Positions 7,418-14,991 of a stretch of 21,367 nucleotides of DNA are shown here, piece by piece. Source of the stretch: DASUGM01 sp036274055 (GTDB lineage: Bacteria > Acidobacteriota > Vicinamibacteria > Vicinamibacterales > SCN-69-37); NCBI GenBank assembly GCA_036274055.1, contig DASUGM010000234.1:1-21367 (forward strand), in the 5' to 3' direction. The notes below the pieces were generated by a model. The model searched no databases and had not been told where the DNA came from. It saw only the letters and a program-made list of their open reading frames with translations. Within the stretch, counting starts at the first letter, position 1. The number at the start of each line of letters is the position of its first letter. The position numbers and the translations under genes were made by a program.

Positions 7418-7785
7418 TGTCGCAATGGTTCGCACGCGGTCCGAAGATGCGCGAGGGCGACATCCTCGAGCTCGACCCGCGCCCGGGCGGCCGCTATCTC
7501 ATCGAAGTCGTCAGCAACATGGACGGCAGGACCTATCGGATGCAGGGCACCTATCGCGAAGTGATCCGCCCGTCGCGCGTGTCCTTCACGTGGTGGTACG
7601 ACCTCGCCGATTTCGATGAGTCGCTGGTGACGATCGATTTGCGCGATGTCGATGACGGCAAGACCGAGCTCACGCTGACGCACTCACTCCTGCCGGAGCG
7701 GATGCTCGAACCGCACCGCAACGGTTGGGAAGAGTGCATGGATGCGCTCGGGCAGGCGCTCAGCGGTCTAGGGCCCAGGGCCTAG
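7312..7785 (+). CDS. SRPBCC / AHSA1-like (START-superfamily) domain protein
   Basis: A 157-residue single-domain protein. ITRTFAAPRELVFRACTEAPLMSQWF at about 15-40 is the typical AHSA1 start, followed by RPGGRYLIEV, YREVIRPSRVSFTWWY and a C-terminal helix with GWEECMDALGQAL. These small hydrophobic-cavity proteins bind unknown ligands, and in such pairs the ArsR gene usually controls them. The ATG is preceded by GAGGAG five bases upstream. The gene begins inside the tail of the ArsR frame. Its last codons (GLGPRA) and TAG stop are supplied by the CCTAGGG tandem repeat. Confidence 0.9.
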   Translation: MPAVDRTPSKTVVTITRTFAAPRELVFRACTEAPLMSQWFARGPKMREGDILELDPRPGGRYLIEVVSNMDGRTYRMQGTYREVIRPSRVSFTWWYDLADFDESLVTIDLRDVDDGKTELTLTHSLLPERMLEPHRNGWEECMDALGQALSGLGPRA

Positions 7786-7820
7786 GGCCTAGGGCCTAGG
7801 GCCTAGGGCCTAGGGCCTAT
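7768..7820. repeat. 7-bp tandem repeat (CTAGGGC) between convergent genes
   Basis: About seven and a half units of a 7-bp repeat run from 7768 to 7820. TAG occurs at 7769, 7783, 7790, 7797, 7804 and 7811; the unit at 7776 has CAG and the last has TAT. The unit contains CCTAGG, which is its own reverse complement, so the array reads the same on both strands. It supplies the stop codon of the + strand SRPBCC gene (7783-7785) and of the - strand SH3 gene (7817-7819). Confidence 0.93.
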
Positions 7821-8797
7821 TTGACTGAGAACGTCCACGCCGCGGTGAACAGCCGGCTGTCCGGTCCGATCGCAAGCACGCTCGCGCCGGAGAGTTTCTT
7901 CTTGCCGTTGGGGCGAAGGACGACGGCATATTCGCCCGGCTCGAGATCGCTCAGCGGCGTGATTTGCGCGGCGCCAGGTTCCGGTACCGCGACCGTCGCA
8001 CGGACGACGTCCTGCTTGAGATCCTTGATGACGTCCCAATCGGCGTCGGTGCGCGATGCCTGGTCGGCGCGCCCGCGGACGAACCCGACGACGCGGACGC
8101 CCGAAATCGTCGGCGTCAGCTTCACGAGGACGGGGGTGAGGTCCGCGGCCGCGAGGTCGCGCACGCTCTTGTACATCACGACCAGCGACGGCCGTTTCTC
8201 GGCGACCACCGTTTCCGAGACGGCGCCGTCCACGGTCCACGTATAGATGACCGGATCGACGCCCTTGCCGGCGACGGGCGGGTCTTCCTTCGGCAGCGTC
8301 GCCGCCAGCGCCCGGAACGAATCAGACTTCGCCGGAGCGATTCGAAGCCGCGCTTCGCTCGAGTCGAGAAACGTCATGGTGTTGCCGCGAACGACGGCGA
8401 CCGACATCCCGTCGCGCGTGCCGGCGGGCTCGGGCAGCGGCGTCGGCGAGGCTGGCGAAGCCGCCGCGTCGGTCGGCCTTCGCTCCGCCGGTCCAATCGG
8501 CGTGACAATCGTCGCCACTTTGCTGGAGATATACGCCTCGATCCGGATCGGGCCAAGTCTGGGATCGGGTGGCACCTGGATGCGGAACCACTCGCCCTCA
8601 ATCGCGCGCAGCGTGAGGATCGTCCTGGCGGTGACTTGCAGGAGTACCGGCGCCTTTTCGTTCGGCTCGGATCGGATGTTGGCGCGCGCCACAGTGACGC
8701 GGACGGTCCCGTCCTGAGCAATGAGCTTCGCCTGCCAGGAGCCACTCACCATGAAGCCATGAAGCAGAGCGAGAAAAACAAGAGAGGTCTTCTTCAT
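7817..8797 (-). CDS. Secreted SH3-like domain protein of unknown function
   Basis: About 326 residues. Residues 1-28 are a signal peptide (MKKTSLVFLALL core). Residues about 30-95 resemble a bacterial SH3 domain (VARANIRSEPNEKAPVLLQV, GEWFRIQVPPD, AYISSKVATIV), a fold often used to bind cell-wall peptides. A Pro/Ala linker follows, then an uncharacterised region with beta-rich stretches (LEPGEYAVVLRP near the end). The start is ATG at 8797; an in-frame ATG at 8842 lies inside mqnD and adds repeat-derived residues. The start codon and signal-peptide codons lie in a strong hairpin. It follows mqnD by about 30 nt and is probably co-transcribed, although no functional link to menaquinone is evident. 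Confidence 0.75.
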   Translation of the reverse strand: MKKTSLVFLALLHGFMVSGSWQAKLIAQDGTVRVTVARANIRSEPNEKAPVLLQVTARTILTLRAIEGEWFRIQVPPDPRLGPIRIEAYISSKVATIVTPIGPAERRPTDAAASPASPTPLPEPAGTRDGMSVAVVRGNTMTFLDSSEARLRIAPAKSDSFRALAATLPKEDPPVAGKGVDPVIYTWTVDGAVSETVVAEKRPSLVVMYKSVRDLAAADLTPVLVKLTPTISGVRVVGFVRGRADQASRTDADWDVIKDLKQDVVRATVAVPEPGAAQITPLSDLEPGEYAVVLRPNGKKKLSGASVLAIGPDSRLFTAAWTFSVK

Positions 8798-8822
8798 GGC
8801 TTCATGGTGAGCGGCTCTTGGC
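8734..8822. repeat. Inverted repeat around the start codon of the SH3-protein gene (CTTCATGG words)
   Basis: The 31-nt arms 8734-8764 and 8792-8822 are complementary at 29 of 31 positions, with a 27-nt loop. In the - strand mRNA the 5' arm holds the start codon (8797-8795) and the loop encodes TSLVFLALL. An upstream ATG at 8805 reads Met-Lys-Pro-stop, and its TGA overlaps the real ATG. The element begins 6 nt after the mqnD stop. A 31-bp stem over the start could strongly affect translation. Confidence 0.9.
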
Positions 8823-8828
8823 AGGGTT

Positions 8829-9668
8829 TTAGACGAATTCAACCGGCACGCGGGCGGGGATGAGTTTCTTCTCGAATGCTTCGGTGAAGAACCGATCGAG
8901 CGCCGCCCTGCCGCGGTGCCCGTAATCGAGGGTCAGCTGATTGACGTACATCCCGACGAACTTGTCGGTGTCGGCGCGATTGAGGCCGCGTCCGAACGTC
9001 TCGGCGTACTCGACCGCGGCGGCACGATGCTCGAGCGCGTGCGCGATGCTGTCGTGCAGCATTTTCGACACCCGCGCCATCGTCTCCGCGCCGAGGTCGC
9101 GGCGGATGACGTTGCCGCCAAGCGGCAGCGGCAGGCCGCCGGTGCGCTCGAACCACCACTCGCCGAGGTCGACGATCTTGTGCAGGCCCTCGGATGCGTA
9201 GGTGAGCTGGCCTTCGTGAATCAGCAATCCGGCATCGACGCGACCGTTCTGGACCGCGTCCTGGATCTCGTCGAACGGAATGATCTCGAAGTCGAATGAC
9301 GGGTCGTACAGCTGGAGGGTCAGAAACGCCGACGTCAGGCGGCCCGGGACGCCGACTTTCACGCCCTTCAAGGACCCGCCCTTCGCCAGCGCGGGAAATG
9401 ACGTCTTCGAGACCAGAATCGGTCCGTACTTATCGCCCATGCTGGCGCCGTGCGGGAGCAGCGCGTACTTGTCCTGGAGATGCGCGAACGCGTGAAACGA
9501 CACGGCGGTGACTTCGTAGCGGCCCTCGAACGCCGCGCGATTCAACGATTCGATGTCCGACAGGACCTGATCGACCTCGATCCCGGGCACTTTCACAGCG
9601 CCACTTGCGAGGCCATAAAACATGAACGCGTCATCGGAATCGGGGCTATGGGCGACGGTAATTCGCAT
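8829..9668 (-). CDS. mqnD: MqnD-like 1,4-dihydroxy-6-naphthoate synthase (menaquinone, futalosine pathway)
   Basis: 279 residues with the periplasmic-binding-protein-like fold of MqnA/MqnD. It begins ITVAHSPDSDDAFMFYGLASG, then AVSFHAFAHLQDKYALLPHGASMGDKYGP (the MqnD-like phenol/acid pocket region), and later GLLIHEGQLTY and GGLPLPLGGNVIRRDLG. MqnD converts cyclic dehypoxanthine futalosine to the naphthoate precursor of menaquinone. The start is ATG at 9668; the frame continues upstream to 9764, but that stretch is repeat DNA. The related general name is ABC-type substrate-binding protein, but no signal peptide is visible, which favours a cytoplasmic enzyme. A TAGAAT box lies eight bases upstream. 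Confidence 0.78.
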   Translation of the reverse strand: MRITVAHSPDSDDAFMFYGLASGAVKVPGIEVDQVLSDIESLNRAAFEGRYEVTAVSFHAFAHLQDKYALLPHGASMGDKYGPILVSKTSFPALAKGGSLKGVKVGVPGRLTSAFLTLQLYDPSFDFEIIPFDEIQDAVQNGRVDAGLLIHEGQLTYASEGLHKIVDLGEWWFERTGGLPLPLGGNVIRRDLGAETMARVSKMLHDSIAHALEHRAAAVEYAETFGRGLNRADTDKFVGMYVNQLTLDYGHRGRAALDRFFTEAFEKKLIPARVPVEFV

Positions 9669-9694
9669 CGACCTCGATTCTATCGAAGTCGATG
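9666..9694. promoter_or_regulatory. Palindromic promoter/operator of mqnD
   Basis: A 29-bp dyad centred at 9680 pairs at 12 of 14 positions. The outer arms are CATCGAC and GTCGATG; the inner arms are TCGAT and ATCGA. On the - strand its middle holds TAGAAT (9682-9677), a plausible -10 box eight bases from the mqnD ATG, which is the edge of the dyad. It fits a repressor site over a near-leaderless promoter. It ends exactly where the long inverted repeat begins (9695). Confidence 0.6.
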
Positions 9695-10266
9695 CGATTG
9701 CCGAATTGCCGAATCGAGGGCATTGCCGGATTGGATTGCCCAATTGAACAATCAATTGCCGCAATCAATGCCGCATTGACGGATTGCCGGATTGACGCCT
9801 GCGGCGATTGTCGGATTGACGGATTGCCGGATTGGGCTCGATCGAGTCGCCTCGACCGGCGACGCGACGACCATCTCGTCGACGATTCTCTCGACCACGG
9901 GATCGGCTCAGTCTCGCCGCATCGACGTCGATCGACCGATAGCGGGCCCTTTCGCGCTAGAATCCGGGCATGGTGGACCAGGCCCCACGGCCGTTCGGAC
10001 GTGTCCTGATGGTTGGTTGGATAGTGATGGCAGTCGCCGTCGTCGCTCTCGCGATCAGCCGCCTGCTCTGACCGGTCGACAAGACGAACGTCGCCAATCC
10101 GGCAATCCGCCAATCCGTCAATCCGGCAATCCGGCAATTCGGCAATTCGGCAATCGCCGCAGGCGTCAATCCGGCAATCTGCCAATGCGGCATTGATTGC
10201 GGCAATTGATTGTCCAATTGGCCAATCCAATCCGGCAATGCCCTCGATTCGGCAATCCGGCAATCG
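9695..10266. repeat. Long inverted-repeat element, copy 1 (GATTGCCG words)
   Basis: The arm 9695-9810 is the reverse complement of 10151-10266 over 116 bp with five mismatches and no gaps. Inside this core, looser GATTGCCGG / GATTGACGG words continue to about 9836 on the left and from about 10090 on the right. The centre (about 9837-10089) is ordinary GC-rich sequence with one possible small gene. The outer tips are sharp: 10267 is the first base of the otsB stop, and 9694 is the last base of the mqnD palindrome. No transposase or target-site duplication was seen. Confidence 0.95.
9970..10071 (+). CDS. Possible 33-residue single-span membrane peptide
   Basis: The reading frame encodes a short polar head (MVDQAPRPFGRV) followed by about 20 hydrophobic residues (LMVGWIVMAVAVVALAI) and SRLL at the end, the profile of one transmembrane helix. 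A TAGAAT box at 9958-9963 stands six bases before the ATG, as in a leaderless promoter. It is the only convincing frame in the centre of the long inverted repeat. It could be a small membrane protein or a toxin-like peptide; no family is recognised, and chance cannot be excluded at this length. Confidence 0.4.
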   Translation: MVDQAPRPFGRVLMVGWIVMAVAVVALAISRLL

Positions 10267-11025
10267 TCACGGCCGCGCCCGAAGAGAGGTAAGCGCGGCG
10301 AAGAATCTCCCCACCGACCCCGGCCCCGCCAGCCGACGGTCAATCAAGTGCGTATGCGGCCGGTCGCCGACGCCGATGACGAAGTCGTCGTCGCCGAGCG
10401 CGTCGAACGCGTCTTCATCGGTGCGGTCGTCGCCGAGGTAGACGACGCTGACGGGCCGATCGACGACGTTGCGGACGCGGGCGCGAATCCACTCGCAGGC
10501 GCGGCCCTTGTGCCAGTCCACCGCCGGCAGCAACTCGAGCGCGCGTGCGCCGTTGAGCGATTTCAGGACCCGGGCTTCGAGCTGTGGTTCCGCGATCGCC
10601 TCGAACTCCTCCAGCGCGCGATCGCCGAGATCCTGCGGCGCCAGCCGCACGTGGCAGGTCAGCGCGTACGTCTTGTCCTCGAGCAGCAGCCCCGGACACC
10701 ACGACAACTCGCGCGTCGCCGTCCGCAGGATGGTTTCGATCATCGGCGCCACGGCGTCGAGCGCGTAGTGATGAAACGCGCAGTCTGGTCCGGTGATCTC
10801 CAGCCCGTGCAGGCCCGCGACGAACTGCGCCGCCGGCCCGACCCGCTGACCGACGTCCGTCAGCCGGCGTCCGCTGACGACGCCGACGGTGACCGAAGGC
10901 AGCGTCGCCAGGCGATCGAAACTCCCGCACACGGCGTCGTCCATCACCGCCTCGGACGGTATCGGCGCGAGGTCCGCGAGCGTGCCGTCGAAGTCGGTGA
11001 GCAGCAGCACGTGCCGCGCTGCCAT
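10267..11025 (-). CDS. otsB: Trehalose-6-phosphate phosphatase (OtsB), HAD superfamily
   Basis: A 252-residue phosphatase that removes phosphate from trehalose-6-phosphate to give trehalose. The HAD nucleophile motif DFDGT lies at 11-15, the VVSGRR motif near 55-60, GLHGLEI in the cap region, the motif-III Lys in WHKGRA, and YLGDDRTDEDAF as motif IV. Length matches E. coli OtsB (266). The start is taken as ATG at 11025, 67 nt after the otsA stop. The frame is open upstream to 11160, so a longer product overlapping otsA is possible, but no in-frame ATG, GTG or TTG lies between the otsA stop and 11025. The stop abuts the long inverted repeat. Confidence 0.92.
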   Translation of the reverse strand: MAARHVLLLTDFDGTLADLAPIPSEAVMDDAVCGSFDRLATLPSVTVGVVSGRRLTDVGQRVGPAAQFVAGLHGLEITGPDCAFHHYALDAVAPMIETILRTATRELSWCPGLLLEDKTYALTCHVRLAPQDLGDRALEEFEAIAEPQLEARVLKSLNGARALELLPAVDWHKGRACEWIRARVRNVVDRPVSVVYLGDDRTDEDAFDALGDDDFVIGVGDRPHTHLIDRRLAGPGSVGRFFAALTSLRARP

Positions 11026-11092
11026 GCGCTCGGCGACTTCGGCCGCGACCGCATCCGAGGCGTCGTATTGCGCGCCGCCGTCGCTGCCGTGT

Positions 11093-13804
11093 CTACCCAG
11101 AGAGGAACCCCTGTCCTTTCCGCCGTTCGAGCCGGTCGAGGATGTCGGACGCCCACGCAAGGACGTCGCGCCCGGCGACCCGCCGCCGCAGCGCCTGCAT
11201 GCGCCGCCGTCGTTCCCAGGCGGGCATGCCGATGGCGCGGGCGATCGCCGCGGTGAAGCCGCGCTCGTCGTAGGGATTGATGATCAGCGCCTCGTGCAGC
11301 TCCTGCGCGGCGCCGGCCAGTTCGCTCAGGATCAGCACGCCGTCGTGATCGTCGCGCGCGGCGACGAATTCCTTGGCGACCAGGTTCATGCCGTCGTGCA
11401 ACGACGAGACGATGCAGAAACGCGCGATGCGATAGAGCGCGACCAGCTGCGGCAGCTGAAACGTCTGCGCCAGATAGCGAATCGGTCCGTCGGCGGCGCT
11501 GCGGCCGTGCTTGATGTTGACGGCGGCGACCTGCGCCTCGATTTCCGCCGCGATCTTCGCGTACTCGGGCACGTCGCTGCGCGACGACACCCCGACCTGG
11601 ACGAACACGAACTGCGATGCCAATCCGGGCTGTTCGTCGAGCAGCCGCTCGATCGCCGCGATGCGCTCGGGAATCCCCTTCGTGTAGTCGAGCCGATCGA
11701 CGCCGATGCCGACGAACTTGTTGTCGAGACCCAGTTCCGTCGACAACCGCCGCATCTCGTCGGGCAGCTGGGGGTCGGCGAGAATCTCGGTGATGCGGTC
11801 GAAGTCGGCGCCGATCGGAATCGCGACCACACGAACGGCGCGGCTGCCGAGATAGACCGTCTCGCCAGACACCGAGACCCCGAGTTCGGCGGCGACGGCA
11901 TTGAGGAAGTTCTTCTGATCGCGCGGCAGCTGAAACGCCAGCAGGTCGTTGGCGAGCAGTCCGTGCAGGATGTCCTGCCGCTGCGGGCAGATGCGCAGGC
12001 GATCGATGTCCGGCCAGGGAATGTGCCAGAACAACGCCGTGCGCAGCTGCGGCCGCCGTTCGCGGACGTAGCCGGCGACCATCGCCAGGTGATAGTCGTT
12101 GAGAAACACCGACGCGTCCGGCGGCGCTTCGATCGCGACGGCGTCGGCGAACATGCGATTCACGTCCTGATAGGCCTGCCAGTCCTCTTCCTTGAAAATC
12201 GGCTTGACGTGCGCCTGATGGCAGAGCGGCCACAACGCACTGTTCGAGAATCCGGCGTAGTAGCGGTCGTACTGCGTCGCGGTCATCCACAGCCGCCGCA
12301 GCCGGTAGGCCGGCGCCTCGGGCGGCACGTCAATCGATCCGCGATCGTCGACGACGACGTGATCGGCGGTGCCGGCACCGTACGCGATCCACACGCCGCC
12401 GCGCTCGCGCATCAGCGCGTCGAGGGCCACCGACACGCCGCCGGGCGTTGGCCGCACCACGATCGACCCGTCAGGCGCATACTCGTGCGCCCAGGGCTCA
12501 CGATTGGAGACGACGACGAGACCGCTGGCGGTGCCACCGATCTCTTTCGCCTGGACCAGCGCGGCGCGAAAGATGATCGGGCCGATCAGCTGATTGAGCG
12601 CCACGACGGCGACGATCACCGCTTGCAGGCGCCCGCCCCAGTCCGGCTGCTCGACCGCCACGATCAGGACCAGGCTCAGCGTCACCCCCGCGGTCGGCAC
12701 GAACGCGCGCCACAACAGCCGGGCTTCCGGCGTATCCGCGCCGGCCAACCGCCCCGCCACCCGCGTCGCTCCGCGGATGGCCCACAGCCGCGCCGCCGTC
12801 ATGCCGAGCGCGACGACGCCGACCGTCGCCAGCACTTCGACATGAATCGACGCGCCGACCGCCGCGAAGAACAGCACCAGCACCGGCATCGCGCTTTGCT
12901 CGATCGCTTCGTAGAGGACGTTGGCCGCCGGCGCAATCACGTTCTGGACGACCAGACCGGCGGTGAGCCCGACCAGCAGCGGCTCCAGCGTCAACCGCGC
13001 CGCCAGGACCGACAGCATCGCGCACAGGCCGATCAGCACCACCGTCAACTCGCGGCCGACGTAGCGCAGATAGAAAGTGAACAACGCGCCCATCAACGCG
13101 CCAAACGCCGCCGATCCGATCAACGACCACGCCGTTGATCCCACGATCGTGATCGCGCCGACGGCCGGTGCGCCGAAGGCGATTCTGGCCCCTTGAAAAC
13201 ACAGCGTGAAGAGGACGAGCAGCCAGATTTCCATCGCGACGACGGTCTGGATGGACAGGTCCGCGAGCGGCCCGCGCGCCCGGCTGTCGGCGACGACGGC
13301 GATGGCCACCGCGGGCGATGCGCCGGCGAGCAGCGTGGCGGTGAGCGCCGCGGCGGCGAGGCGCTGGGTGATCGCCAGGTCCGGCGCGATCGGCAGCCAC
13401 GGCCACAGCGCCACCAGGAGCGCGGTGAGCGCCAGCCAACTGCCCGCGAGCGTCACACCGGAGAGTGTCGCAATCAGCGGCAGGCGGACCTGGATGGCGC
13501 GCAAATTCAGCCGCAGGCCGGCGAGCAGCGCGATCACGATGATCGCGAAGCCGTTGGCCGCCTGCAGTTCGCGGGCCATCGGCTGGTTGATGATGTTGAG
13601 CAACGACGGCCCGCAGATGAGGCCGAACGCCAGGTAGCCGGTGATCCTCGGCAACCGCGCGAACTCGCAGAGCCAGCCGACGATCGACGCCGCGATCAAC
13701 GCGACGCCGAGCGCCAGCGCCGCCGATCCGCCGGTGGTGTCGAAGCGCGAGACCACCAGCCAGGTCAGCGCAATCGTGATCACCAGCGCGGTCAGCCGGC
13801 GCAC
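11093..13804 (-). CDS. otsA: Fusion: cation/proton-antiporter-like membrane domain + trehalose-6-phosphate synthase (OtsA)
   Basis: 903 residues in one uninterrupted frame. Residues 1-~420 are a polytopic membrane domain of the CPA2/Na+-H+ exchanger type (FARLPRITGYLAFGLICGPSLL, LLAGASPAVAIAVVADS, LEPLLVGLTAGLVVQN, NQLIGPIIFRAALVQAKEI). Residues ~427-903 (475 aa; E. coli OtsA has 474) are a complete GT20 synthase: VVVSNREP, PTPGGVSVALDALM, FSNSALWPLCH, LNDYHLAMV, FWHIPWPD, IPIGADFDRI, GVDRLDYTKGIPERI, LHDGMNLVAKEFVAA, LSELAGAAQEL. It makes trehalose-6-phosphate from UDP- or ADP-glucose and glucose-6-phosphate. No ATG/GTG/TTG codon lies near the junction, so separate translation is unlikely. 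The start GTG shares its G with the TAG of the upstream gene (TAGTG). The usual Asp of the transporter core reads MEIW here. Confidence 0.9.
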   Translation of the reverse strand: MRRLTALVITIALTWLVVSRFDTTGGSAALALGVALIAASIVGWLCEFARLPRITGYLAFGLICGPSLLNIINQPMARELQAANGFAIIVIALLAGLRLNLRAIQVRLPLIATLSGVTLAGSWLALTALLVALWPWLPIAPDLAITQRLAAAALTATLLAGASPAVAIAVVADSRARGPLADLSIQTVVAMEIWLLVLFTLCFQGARIAFGAPAVGAITIVGSTAWSLIGSAAFGALMGALFTFYLRYVGRELTVVLIGLCAMLSVLAARLTLEPLLVGLTAGLVVQNVIAPAANVLYEAIEQSAMPVLVLFFAAVGASIHVEVLATVGVVALGMTAARLWAIRGATRVAGRLAGADTPEARLLWRAFVPTAGVTLSLVLIVAVEQPDWGGRLQAVIVAVVALNQLIGPIIFRAALVQAKEIGGTASGLVVVSNREPWAHEYAPDGSIVVRPTPGGVSVALDALMRERGGVWIAYGAGTADHVVVDDRGSIDVPPEAPAYRLRRLWMTATQYDRYYAGFSNSALWPLCHQAHVKPIFKEEDWQAYQDVNRMFADAVAIEAPPDASVFLNDYHLAMVAGYVRERRPQLRTALFWHIPWPDIDRLRICPQRQDILHGLLANDLLAFQLPRDQKNFLNAVAAELGVSVSGETVYLGSRAVRVVAIPIGADFDRITEILADPQLPDEMRRLSTELGLDNKFVGIGVDRLDYTKGIPERIAAIERLLDEQPGLASQFVFVQVGVSSRSDVPEYAKIAAEIEAQVAAVNIKHGRSAADGPIRYLAQTFQLPQLVALYRIARFCIVSSLHDGMNLVAKEFVAARDDHDGVLILSELAGAAQELHEALIINPYDERGFTAAIARAIGMPAWERRRRMQALRRRVAGRDVLAWASDILDRLERRKGQGFLSG

Positions 13805-14991
13805 TACTTCGCGCTCCGCCAGTGCGGGACGATCGCCAGCGCGAACAGCTCGAACAACGCCGTGCCGGTCGTCACCGTCGACAACAGCACCTCGCCGGCG
13901 GCGGTGGGAAGCATCTGCCGGAAATTGAGCGCGAACGCGACCGCGAGCACCCCGGGCGAAATCAGATACGCCGCGAGGTCGGAGGCGCGGACGTCGACCA
14001 GCCGCGACGACACCCAGGCGCCGATCACCTTGCCGGCGAGCCGGCACAACAAGTACGGCGCCAGCAGCCAGACCGCGACCTGCGACGGCACCCACATCGC
14101 ACCGGCCGTCACCAGCAGCAGCACGATCAGCGGATGCTGGACGCGGCTGAGATCGTCCTGGACGATCCGATCGGCGCGGCCGGGCGCGACCGTCCAGCAC
14201 AAGCCGGCGATCAATCCCGCGGCCAGCGGCGACACCCGCAGCGCCGCCGCGGCGCCGCCGGTCAGCGCGAGGACGCCGAGCACGTAGACCGCGCGCTCGG
14301 CGGTCGACTCGGCGCGCTCGAACAGCAGCCAGCCGACCGCGCCGCTCGCCAGACCGACCACAATCGGCGCGATCGCCAGCGTCCACTGCTGCTCCGGCGC
14401 CGTCGTCGGGACGATCGCGAACGCGGCGACGGCGATCACGATCGGCAGGACATCGTCGAGATCCGCGACGCGCGTGGCGACCGCGGCCACCGGCTCCGAA
14501 TCCGGATGCGCCGAAGTCGCCGACGACGCCGACGCACACAGGCCGAGCGCCAGCGCGAACGCGGCAATTGGCGCGCCGATGGGCGCGCCGGTGGACTGCA
14601 CGAAATAGGCGGTGGCGCCGGCGACGACGGCAATCGTCATCGCGCTCTCGAGACTCGCGGCGACGAACAACCAGGCCGCCGACCGAATCTCGCGGCCGAG
14701 CGCGATGCCCACCAGGACGCCGAGGACGGCGAGCGCGATGGTGACCGCGAAGTCGAGGCCCGCGATCAGCCGCGGCGAGATCAGGCCGAGCGCCGACGGA
14801 CCGAACAGCGCGCCGACCGGAAGAAAGATGACCGCCGGCGTCAGCGACGGCGCGAGGCCGAGCGCCGAACGCGTCCGCAGCAGCGACAGCAGCCAGATCA
14901 GCGGCGATGGCGGCGGCGAGCCGAGGCGACGATCGATCGGGTCCGGGCCGCCGAGCTCGCGCCGGCGAACATCGCGCGGCGGTGCGTTCAC
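13804..14991 (-). CDS. Cation/proton antiporter-like membrane protein
   Basis: A 395-residue polytopic membrane protein. After about 30 polar residues it has repeated hydrophobic spans with antiporter-like features: PVGALFGPSALGLI near the N-terminus, LDFAVTIALAVLGVLVGIALG, DLDDVLPIVIAVAAF (an acidic pair in the position where transporter cores carry carboxylates), VSPLAAGLIAGLCW, and a C-terminal LISPGVLAVAFALNF...TTGTALFELFALAIVP. It probably exchanges Na+ or K+ for protons, but the ion is not predictable. It starts at GTG within GTGA, overlapping the upstream stop by four bases, and its stop overlaps the start of the antiporter-OtsA fusion by one base. That suggests tightly matched synthesis and perhaps a complex. 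Confidence 0.78.
   Translation of the reverse strand: MNAPPRDVRRRELGGPDPIDRRLGSPPPSPLIWLLSLLRTRSALGLAPSLTPAVIFLPVGALFGPSALGLISPRLIAGLDFAVTIALAVLGVLVGIALGREIRSAAWLFVAASLESAMTIAVVAGATAYFVQSTGAPIGAPIAAFALALGLCASASSATSAHPDSEPVAAVATRVADLDDVLPIVIAVAAFAIVPTTAPEQQWTLAIAPIVVGLASGAVGWLLFERAESTAERAVYVLGVLALTGGAAAALRVSPLAAGLIAGLCWTVAPGRADRIVQDDLSRVQHPLIVLLLVTAGAMWVPSQVAVWLLAPYLLCRLAGKVIGAWVSSRLVDVRASDLAAYLISPGVLAVAFALNFRQMLPTAAGEVLLSTVTTGTALFELFALAIVPHWRSAK

Noticed and set aside
9837..10089. Other small genes on either strand in the centre of the long inverted repeat
   Set aside because: Apart from the 33-residue frame, only low-complexity frames without start signals or recognisable features were seen.
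9695..10266. CRISPR array
   Set aside because: Repeat words are irregularly spaced and arranged as one large inverted repeat. There are no constant-length unique spacers and no cas genes.
10889..13138. 749-codon + strand open frame opposite the antiporter-OtsA gene
   Set aside because: Asp/Arg/His-rich shadow translation without a domain. The opposite strand encodes OtsA motifs throughout.
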